This document shows positions 55,979 through 64,000 of a stretch of 64,000 nt of DNA, piece after piece. Each line of letters starts with the position of its first letter. Position 1 is the first letter of the stretch. This DNA is from Linnemannia schmuckeri. Lineage: Eukaryota > Mortierellomycota > Mortierellomycetes > Mortierellales > Mortierellaceae. Under the pieces are notes generated by a model. That model was not told the origin of the DNA. It did not search any database and saw only the letters and a program-made list of their open reading frames with translations. The translations under genes were made by a program, and so were the position numbers. Where the stretch lies: assembly GCA_029449235.1 (NCBI GenBank), contig JANATG010000002.1:1364001-1428000 (forward strand), in the 5' to 3' direction.

Positions 55979-58900
55979 ATGAACAATGAAGATGAACCCA
56001 CTCCAGGAAGACCTCCTCTGAGAAAGGAAGACTCGTTCGACGTACCTGACAAGCGCGCAGAGCGCGACGAGGCACAAGCACTCTGCTACACCCACTACCA
56101 CGAACGCGTGCTGAAAAGAGTTAGTGGCAACTCTCAAACATCCATCAACCAAATATGTGGCGATTCAGGCACGAAACATAAAAAAAAGGCGTAATAGTTA
56201 ACATCCTCCATGTATTGTAGGAGGAGAGCGACTATCTGGTCCACGATGTCCGTCCTTTGGCGCCACCACCAGTTGTGAACAGCGATTCTGGAGCTGCATT
56301 CGATAACGAGCCCGACAACCTGCGTCATGTCGACAAGGATGCCGGTATCATGGAAGAAGATAAGCCAGAGGACAACAGCATTACCAAAAACAAGCCCAGC
56401 AGCCAAATCACAGAGGAGCTACGGATGCTTTACACCAATTTCCAAAAATGCCTTGAGCTTCGCGACAAGTACATGAAGGTCTCTGCGCAGCGGGTCGGCG
56501 ACAACCCCAGTGACAGTGATGAATGGATTATCTATCCGCCTCCTCCTGTCCCCTCCTGGCCTCCACCCAAACCGGAGGATGTTGGCCGAGTGATGGATGG
56601 GCCTGGCAGTATTGGGAGTGACTTTGTTAGAGAGGAGGTGCCTATCCCCGGCCTGTGCGACCAATTCTATGAAATGGACGATACCGGCGTGTACCAGGTA
56701 TGAGGAAAAAAGTTTTTTTGTGTGTTTGTTTGTTGTTGCTTTTGGTGCGCGATGTTGTCAATGCATGCCATGACGTTTTTGTTTTTCCAAAGGGCAAAAA
56801 AAAAGAGTTATGTGAGCACTGACATCTTTCGATATTTTTCGGGATTTGCGATATGACATCTCTTGACAGGTCTATGCATCCAAGGAAGACCTGGCGAACA
56901 AGAAACCAGTTATTGCTGTCCCCTCACCCAAGGACTACTTCCAGGATCTAGACTTCGTACTCTCTGTCATCTCGGATGGCCCCACAAAAAGCTTCGCCTT
57001 CCGTCGACTGAAATACCTGGAGAGCAAATGGAACATGTACATCCTCTTGAACGAGTACGAGGAGCTGGCCGAGGCCAAACGAGTACCCCATCGCGACTTT
57101 TATAATGTCCGCAAAGTCGACACACACGTCCATCATAGTTCGTGTGTGAATCAAAAGCATCTGCTTCGGTTTATCAAGGCCAAGATGAGAAAGACCCCAC
57201 AAGACGTGGTTATTTTCCGTGATGGGAAGGAGTTGACGCTGGAGGAGGTTTTCCAGAGTTTGAACTTGACGGCGTATGACTTGAGCATTGATACTCTGGA
57301 TATGCATGTAAGTTTGGTTTGTGCACTGAAAATGTCGTTTGGGTGAGGAGAAGTCCTTACTTTAGAACGTTGTTGTTGACAATCCTTGTCGTATTTTTTT
57401 TTAGGCGCACAAAGATTCGTTCCACCGGTTTGACAAGTTCAATTTGAAGTATAACCCTATCGGAGAGTCGCGTCTTCGCGAAATCTTTATGAAAACCGAC
57501 AACAAAATTAAAGGGCGATACCTCGCCGAGATAACCAAGGGTAAGCAATCCATCTGCTACTTGGGAGGTCAAAGGAAGCAGAGACGCCTACATTGACGCG
57601 CCTGACAACCATTATTTTCACCTGCAACTATACCACATTAGAGGTGATATCGGATCTGGAACAAAGCAAGTACCAAATGGCAGAGTACCGAATTTCAATT
57701 TATGGCAGGAGCGAAGATGAATGGGACAAGCTAGCCGATTGGGTGGTCGAACACAAGCTCTTCTCTCACAACGTCCGTTGGCTGACCCAAGTACCACGAC
57801 TCTACAACGTCTACAAGGTGACCAAGACTGTCCGCAACTTTGAAGACGTGATCCGCAATATCTTCAAGCCCCTGTTTGAAGTCACCCGGGATCCGTCGAG
57901 TCATCCGAACCTGCATATCTTTTTGCAGCGGGTAATTGGGTTTGATTCTGTGGATGATGAATCCAAGGCAGAGAGGCGAATCTATCGCAAGTATCCTTAC
58001 CCGCGTGTTTGGGACATGCCGACACACCCGCCGTATAGTTATTATATCTATTACATGTTTGCCAACATGACAAGTCTTAACGCCTTCCGGCAAAAGCGAC
58101 GTTTCAGTAAGTCGTTTTTGCATTTTTATTTTCATTGGACAAAGCTAGTTGACGTTGTGTTGAACTAAATTCGCTTGTTTGTTTTCGCTTGATAGACACG
58201 TTTGTCTTCAGGCCGCATTGTGGAGAAGCTGGAGACACGGACCATTTGACGTCTGCATTCTTGACCGCGTTCGGGATCTCTCACGGAATTCTTCTCCGGA
58301 AAGTGCCAGCACTGCAGTACCTGTACTACCTGACACAGATGGGGATTGCAATGTCGCCGCTATCGAACAACGCGCTTTTCCTGGACTACGAGCGCAACCC
58401 GTTCCCGACGTTCTTCCAAAGAGGCCTAAATGTCAGTCTTAGTAGTGATGATCCGCTACAATTCCATTTTACAAAGGAGCCCCTGATCGAGGAGTATAGT
58501 GTTGCTGCTCAGGTATTTTATCTCATTACTTACGTTTTTTCGACGATATCTGGAATAGCTGCGGATCAAATTCATATTCAAGACGCTAACATATCCTTTT
58601 TTTCGTCTTTTCCATCCAATGTAGATATGGAAATTGTCAGGAGTAGACATGTGCGAGATCTCACGTAACTCTGTAGCCCAATCTGGTTGGGAGAACCGGA
58701 TCAAAAAGCACTGGATCGGTAAGAAATGGTACCTCCCTGGTATTCCGGGCAACGACATGGCAAAGACAAACGTACCCAACATTCGTGTCGCGTTCCGGTA
58801 CGAGACTCTGAGAGAGGAACTCAATATGCTTCAGGAGTACTCCCGTGTAGAACGAGCGTCGGATATCCCGGGTTTGATGCAGAGGATGGCGTCGAATTTC

Positions 58901-59017
58901 CCGACGGTTGCGTTGATTGTTGCGGAGGAGTTGTCAAACTCGATTGTAAACTGTCCTCCTGAATTGAATCCTGTGATTACTTCTGGGATGATCAACCCAA
59001 GCGACTTCAAGAAGTGA
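55979..59017 (+). CDS. AMD1: AMP deaminase
   Basis: 788 residues from exons 55979-56119, 56221-56697, 56870-57307, 57405-57540, 57642-58106, 58196-58512 and 58625-59017. Converts AMP to IMP and ammonia in the cytosol, controlling adenylate pools and purine interconversion. The zinc-binding start of the catalytic barrel is KVDTHVHHSSCVNQKHLLRF (about residue 288 on), with the conserved RDFYNVRKVDTH lead-in. Further signatures: FDKFNLKYNPIGESRLREIF, YGRSEDEWDKLADWVV, FRPHCGEAGD with a zinc His, and SLSSDDPLQFHFTKEPLIEE with the catalytic Asp pair. Length is close to yeast Amd1. The N-terminal 200 residues are divergent and acidic, as usual for regulatory N-termini of this family. The first donor is the less usual GTTAGT. 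Confidence 0.96.
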
Positions 59018-59168
59018 GAAATAAACGAACATTTAATTCTCCTCGTAAAACAATGCAAGTGCGTGCTAATGGTGCTATGGTACAATGAGTGAGGGCGTTG
59101 GTTCAGATTTTGCTACGTGTGCGTCTGACATTCCGCTGCTGATGTATGAAAACAAACAGATAGGAAGA

Positions 59169-59794
59169 CTACCGCCGTTTCCTGCTTCCTTGCAGAGTGG
59201 CAAGGTAATCCTGTTCCCGCTGAGTTCCAGGCATGGGCTGCAACATTTCTATTCTAATATGGACCGCAGAATTCTGGCGAGTGTTGGTGTCAAAGTCCTT
59301 TTCCGTGTCGACAGGGATGATGTCGTCGACCAAATCAACAGTGGCGGTCTCGGTATGGCAGCGGACTTGGCCCGAACAGGCAGTGTTGATCCCCATGGCG
59401 AGCCCAATGGCCCGTTCGATCGCTGCGCCCATGGCGTGGAGGACGATGAAGGGCTGTCCGTCCTCGACGAGGAGTTTTTTGGCACGTGCGAGTTGGCCCT
59501 TGTAGCTGGAGGATGTTGTTACGTAGATGTCTGTTGGGAGGGTCTGTGGTCTCAATGGTGCTCTTTTCCGGAGCGTGGCTAAGTAGTGGGGAGGCGTAGG
59601 GATTTGGTCAGAAGGCTGTTCGGCTTGAGGGGTCGTTGACACAAAGAAACGACGACAAGCAAACTGTCAGTGTGAAAAAAAGATCAGCCTGGTGCTAGTC
59701 CATTGTTTATTGTACCGTCTTCCTTAGATATCCTTGCCCGCTTGGTGTCTGGTTTGTCGAGGGAGGTTGGCTGCAGGTCGTGTTTTGTCTGCAT
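59169..59794 (-). CDS. POP7: RNase P/MRP protein subunit POP7 (Rpp20)
   Basis: 177 residues from exons 59716-59794 and 59169-59623. Alba-fold protein that pairs with Pop6/Rpp25 on the P3 stem of RNase P and RNase MRP RNA, acting in tRNA 5' processing and rRNA maturation. Core: PTDIYVTTSSSYKGQLARAK, then PFIVLHAMGAAIERAIGLAM, typical of Rpp20. Exon 1 starts at the ATG 59794 (MQTKHDLQPTSLDKPDTKRA) and is joined to the acceptor CTCAAG/CC at 59623, the only one I found that keeps the frame past an upstream in-frame stop; the N-terminal junction is therefore inferred. Divergent from LSH with 294 bases between start codons, and convergent with AMP deaminase. Confidence 0.85.
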
Positions 59795-60088
59795 TGTCGT
59801 GTCTTTTTTGGTGAATGTAAAGAATGCAAAGAATGGTGGCAAATTGGGTGAGCAAGGTTGGTAGGAAAAAGACTCGAAAAAAAAAGAAAAACGTGCAAAA
59901 GTGGCTTTTCTTCGAGGGACCCTTCAAAACAATTTCTAAGAGACAGGCTCGAGCACCCTTCCTGTACTCTCTCGACCCCCTTTCGCACTTCCTTTTTTTT
60001 GTCCCTTTTCTTCTCTTTGTTATTTGTTGTTTGTTGTTTTGATCTCTTTGTTCCTCCCCTCTCCCTCCTCATCACCAAACACAACACA
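59795..60088. promoter_or_regulatory. Short bidirectional promoter of POP7 and LSH
   Basis: Only 294 bases separate the two divergent start codons, so both promoters must lie here. The POP7 side is A/G-rich on the + strand and the LSH side CT-rich, the usual leader composition on each coding strand. I recognise no specific transcription-factor site. Confidence 0.6.
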
Positions 60089-63000
60089 ATGACCGAGTCC
60101 ATTGAGTCCTCGCCCAAGGTCGTGGAGCTTGTATGTATCCTCTTCCCACTTCCTGTCCCTCTTGTACCTCTTGCTTATCTCCCTCTCCAACCCCCCTAAC
60201 TAACCTTCTTGGTTCGTTGTGAAAATTTTAGTCTGTGAGCACGCCATCGTCTGATTCCACTGATTCCAACGACTTGCATCACGAGGTCACCATCACCGAG
60301 GCCATGCTTAAGGAAGAAGAAAAGCTGGAGGAGGAAACAAAGGCCAAGGAAAAGGAGAAGATTGCCCAGTTGAAGGCCAAGGTAAATGTCGTAACAATAA
60401 GCTTGATAACCCTTCAATTGCGTCCTGAAAATTGGTGGCAAATACGTTCAAAAATATCTGATTATTTATCAAATTTTGTTTTCTAAAAACATCTTGTCGT
60501 TTCTAGGCTGCTACCGAGTTCACCGACACTGTCAACAAGCAGCGATTCCAGCGTCTGAACTTTTTGATCGAAAAGTCAACCCTCTATGCCAACTTCCTGG
60601 CAAAGAAGTTGGAGAAGCAGCAGCAGGATGCCCGAGACAAGGCGGCCGCAGAGGAGGTGAAGCGTGATGCCGAGAGAGAAAAGAGAGCAAAGGAGGGTGA
60701 CAGCGAAGAGACAACAAGCTCTTCCAAATCAGTCACGGCAACAGCAACAAGGGCAAGCACTCGCCACAGTGCCGCCAAACAGGAGCCGGCATCGACTGTC
60801 GCCAGCAGGAAGGAGAAGGCAAGCGCTGCTTCCGCCGCTTCAAAGAAACGCAAGGCCGACGAGGCCGAGTACAGCATTGCTGACTATCTTACCAAAGACA
60901 CCCTCAAGAAGCAGAAGCAGGTTGAGACTGAAGCAGACAAGAAGGCATTGGCTTCAGTCCCCGCTCAGCGTGTCATCTCTGCCCGTCAGCCCAAGCTGGT
61001 TACAGGAGGTGTTCTTCGCGATTATCAGCTTGCCGGTGTTGAGTGGATGGTCAGTCTATATGAGAACGGTCTGAACGGAATCCTCGCTGATGAGATGGGT
61101 CTCGGAAAGGTGAGTTTTTTTTTCATTTTTGTGTTTGTTTGTTTCGCTATCGATCAGATATTTTGGAGTAATTCATGACCAAAATTATTATTATTATCTA
61201 CCTGTTCGTCACATAGACTCTTCAAACAATTTCATTCCTGGCATACCTCCGTGAAAGGGGTGTTTGGGGACCCTTCCTTGTCGTCGCCCCCCTTTCAACT
61301 CTTGCCAACTGGGTCATGGAATTTGAGAGGTAATGTTCATCTTTAGGTCTTGGGTCCTGCATTGGCCACGCAGTCGTTAAGACGATCAAGCTCACTAATC
61401 GCGTTTATGGCAACAATGATAGATTTGTCCCCGGTATCCCTGTCGAAATGTATCACGGAACTCCAGAGGAGCGAGAGCACAAACGGAATCATAAGCTCAA
61501 GAAACTCGACACCACATTCCCTGTCGTCGTCACATCTTACGAAGTCATCATGCGCGACAGAAAGTACCTCTCAAAATACCAATGGAAGTACATCATTGTT
61601 GACGAGGGACACCGACTCAAGAACATGGACTGCAGGCTCATTCGCGAGCTTAAATCGTACCACTCTGCCAACCGCCTTCTCTTGACCGGAACACCACTTC
61701 AGAACAACTTGTCAGAGTTGTGGAGTTTGCTCAACTTCTTGTTGCCTGATATCTTTGACGACCGGGAAGGATTCGAGGAGTGGTTCGATTTTTCAGACAT
61801 CAACGCCAAGGAGGGTCAGGATCGTATTCTCGGCGAGGAATCTCAGAGCGGTATTGTCTCGAGTTTGCATCACATCTTGAAGCCGTTCTTGCTTCGACGC
61901 GTCAAGACCGATGGTATGTCCTCCTTTTGTTTCGTCCGCATTTTACATATGATATTTTGTTTGAATTAATTGTTAAGGCCATTTTTTTTACAATTTCAAT
62001 TGATAGTTGAGAAATCACTTCCCAAGAAGAAAGAGTACCTTCTCTATGCCCCACTTACGCCAGTGCAGAAGGAGTGGTACGATGCCACGCTTAGCAAGGA
62101 CATTCGCAAGTTCATTATCCAGAAAAAGTCGGGATGGGAGGATGCTGGCGATTCCGACGATGATCTGGAGGAGGCAATGCAGAAGACCGATGCTATTACG
62201 CTGGGCGAAGATGGATCAGATACACGAGACATTTCAGACGCAACGCCAGAGGCTGCTGAAGGACAAACAGCCGCTGTAAAGACTCGTCGTTCGCGTGGAG
62301 GCGCTGTAAAATCGTACGCCGAAAAGTCTGATATGCAATACTTTAAGGAGCTTGAGAACGGACCTGCGCAGACTGCTGTCAAAGAGCTTACGGCGCGCGA
62401 GATCGATATCCGACGGGCTACTAAGGCGGTCGTTAACATGAATTTGAAGAATGTGATCATGCAGCTCCGCAAGGTCTGTAATCACCCCTTCCTCTTCGAT
62501 TGGCCTCTGGATCCCTTGACGAACTTGCCCGTTGTCTCAGAGGATCTCTTGAACTCCTCCGGAAAGATGCTTGTTCTCAACCGACTTTTGGAAGCACTTT
62601 TCGCACGTGGTCACAAGGTCCTCGTCTTTTCTCAGTTCACAACCATGCTGGACATTATCGAGGAGTGGGCAGTGACATACAAGAAGTGGCATGTCTCTCG
62701 TATCGATGGAATGGTCAAGCAGGACGATCGCCGGCGACAGATCGCCGAGTACAACTCCAATCCGACACGCAAACTCTTTCTGCTTTCGACCCGCTCAGGA
62801 GGATTGGGTATTAACCTGACCTCGGCCGACACTGTCATTATCTTTGACAGCGATTGGGTATGTTGGCACAAAGCGATTTCAATAATTGTTCCCTCGCTTT
62901 CTCTTTGTTTCGTCCGATAATGTAGTAGTTTGACTAATCTCTCACTTTGCTCCCCTTTCTTTACATATAGAACCCTCAAATGGACCTGCAGGCACAGGAT

Positions 63001-63441
63001 CGTGTTCATCGTATCGGTCAGACCAAGCCCGTTATGATCTATCGCCTTGTCACAGCCAATACAGTCGAGAACAGGATCATTGAGAGGGCAAACAGCAAGC
63101 GCAAGTTAGAAAAGCTCGTCATTCATAAGGGCAAGTTCAAGCAAGCTCCTTCGCTGACTAATGCTGCTAACGATCGCAAGACCAATCTTGCCGATCTTGC
63201 AGCAATGTTGGCACAAGACGATGGTGAGAAGATTCAGTTGGTCAACAAGGACGACGTTGTTATATCCGACAAGCATTTGGAGGTCCTGTTAGACCGAAGC
63301 GATGCCGCCTATGCCGCCAACGCCACGGTGACATCTGCCAATGCCGAGTCTGGAGTGACAACGTTTGCTGCCGTGGAGGAGGTGAAGGACGACCAGAACG
63401 ACGTCCTTAAAGTCGACAATATGGGCACTTCTTCTGATTGA
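60089..63441 (+). CDS. HELLS: SNF2-family chromatin remodeller LSH/HELLS (DDM1/Irc5 group)
   Basis: 906 residues from exons 60089-60130, 60232-60381, 60507-61109, 61217-61329, 61423-61913, 62007-62857 and 62971-63441. ATP-driven nucleosome remodeller in the nucleus; relatives are needed for DNA methylation and repeat silencing (plants, animals) or recombination control (yeast Irc5). An N-terminal acidic/basic coiled coil (about 20-150) precedes the ATPase core: GGVLRDYQLAGVEWMVSLYE, motif I ILADEMGLGKT (about 256-266), motif II VDEGHRLKNM, motif III LLLTGTPLQNNLSELWSLLN. An insert of about 90 residues separates the lobes. The helicase C lobe has KMLVLNRLLEALFARGHKVL, STRSGGLGINLTSADTVI and QAQDRVHRIGQTKPV (about 763). 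DEGH in motif II and the C-terminal KRKLEKLVIHKGKF block favour LSH over ISWI. An AATAAA lies at 63469. Confidence 0.94.
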
Positions 63442-63666
63442 GCGCCTAAAGGCCATTTCACAACCAAAATAAAATAAATAATAACTTGCATTGAAATATG
63501 TTTTGGGTAGTGATGCGGTGCTGTCGACTGAAGGCCGAGTACAGCACGGTCACAAATGGAGCCAGTGGATCAAAATGTTTGTTTTCCTGCGGTGCGATTT
63601 TTTCTATCTTTTCTTTTTTACTCCCATTCCTAGTTCCACTTGTCTAACTATTCCGACACTTTTGCA

Positions 63667-64000
63667 ATGGGCAAGAAGAAAAAAGGAGGACGCCGTCTCA
63701 GCCAGAGCGACTTTGCAGGAGGTAACAACAGTAGACATCCGTCATTGTGAATGAGAAGAAAAAGAACGCTGCGCACATGGCTCCTGAAGGTGTCCGATCA
63801 ACTTAGTTGAATGAGTGCTGTGGTCGGACCTCTCCCTCTCCCTTGTTAGTTTGATATCTCGCTGCAGCAGGATGAGAAAATCCGTTGACTGATCAAGTTA
63901 CGCTGTTTTAATCACTCTTGTAGAGGATGCTATCCTGACAGAGATTTTGACATCGTCACGGAAATCAGGAAGAGTTGAGGATCCAAAGGCGGAACGTGCA
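63667..64000 (+). CDS. 5' part of an unknown gene, cut by the window end
   Basis: ATG at 63667 opens MGKKKKGGRRLSQSDFAG, ending at a donor after 63721. The acceptor at 63923 continues in frame as EDAILTEILTSSRKSGRVED and runs off the end. The lysine-rich start could be nuclear or nucleolar targeting or RNA binding. Too little is present to name the family. The pyrimidine-rich leader before 63667 and phase-consistent intron support a real gene. Confidence 0.6.

Overview
This is a gene-dense eukaryotic window with about 20 protein-coding genes. Most are split by short GT...AG introns (donors mostly GTAAGT or GTATGT, acceptors mostly TAG, usually 60-110 bp, a few of 370-1,020 bp). Intergenic DNA is rich in poly-A/T, pyrimidine tracts and microsatellites. 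The gene set (a fungal Avt3/4-type amino acid transporter, a Pns1/SLC44 transporter, a secreted CPAF-type S41 peptidase, Ypt1, a Ku80 with its C-terminal domain, LSH/HELLS, and Cys-rich and Thr/Pro-rich surface proteins with Gln-rich tails) points to an early-diverging fungus. Mucoromycota, probably Mortierellomycotina, is my inference; no rRNA or marker gene here proves it. I see no rRNA, tRNA, CRISPR array or mobile element.

Layout. 1-3717: no gene, long purine tracts and an ACTTT microsatellite. 3718-5454 (+): secreted His/Asp-repeat protein. 6213-7766 (-): single-pass Cys-rich surface protein. 9449-10941 (+): ribosomal protein eL6 with a four-codon first exon. 11386-14895 (+): CPAF-like S41 peptidase broken by in-frame stops. 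15324-17884 (+): vacuolar amino acid transporter. 18278-21728 (+): Ku80, convergent with 21976-24322 (-) Ypt1/Rab1. 24919-28309 (+): DDT-WHIM-PHD chromatin protein. 28850-31576 (+): ACC-synthase-like aminotransferase, convergent with 31793-34060 (-) Thr/Pro-rich membrane protein. 34061-41281: gene-poor apart from a small Ser-rich protein (38080-38574, -).

Right half. 41282-43988 (-): choline-transporter-like protein, divergent from 44403-45080 (+) BolA1-type protein. 45081-47687: pyrimidine-rich leader DNA. 47688-52270 (+): F-box/WD40 protein, convergent with 52450-53697 (-), an unknown multi-pass membrane protein. 54665-55459 (+): GPI-anchored Cys-rich protein. 55979-59017 (+): AMP deaminase, convergent with 59169-59794 (-) POP7, which is divergent from 60089-63441 (+) LSH/HELLS. 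63667 to the end (+): 5' part of an unknown gene.

There is no operon-like pathway cluster. Several genes serve genome maintenance and RNA (Ku80, LSH, DDT/PHD, POP7, eL6), and another group is secreted or on the cell surface. The most notable observations are the peptidase frame that stays protein-like through three stop codons, a vertebrate-like DNA-PKcs-recruiting tail on a fungal Ku80, and one eight-cysteine module shared by two otherwise different surface proteins.
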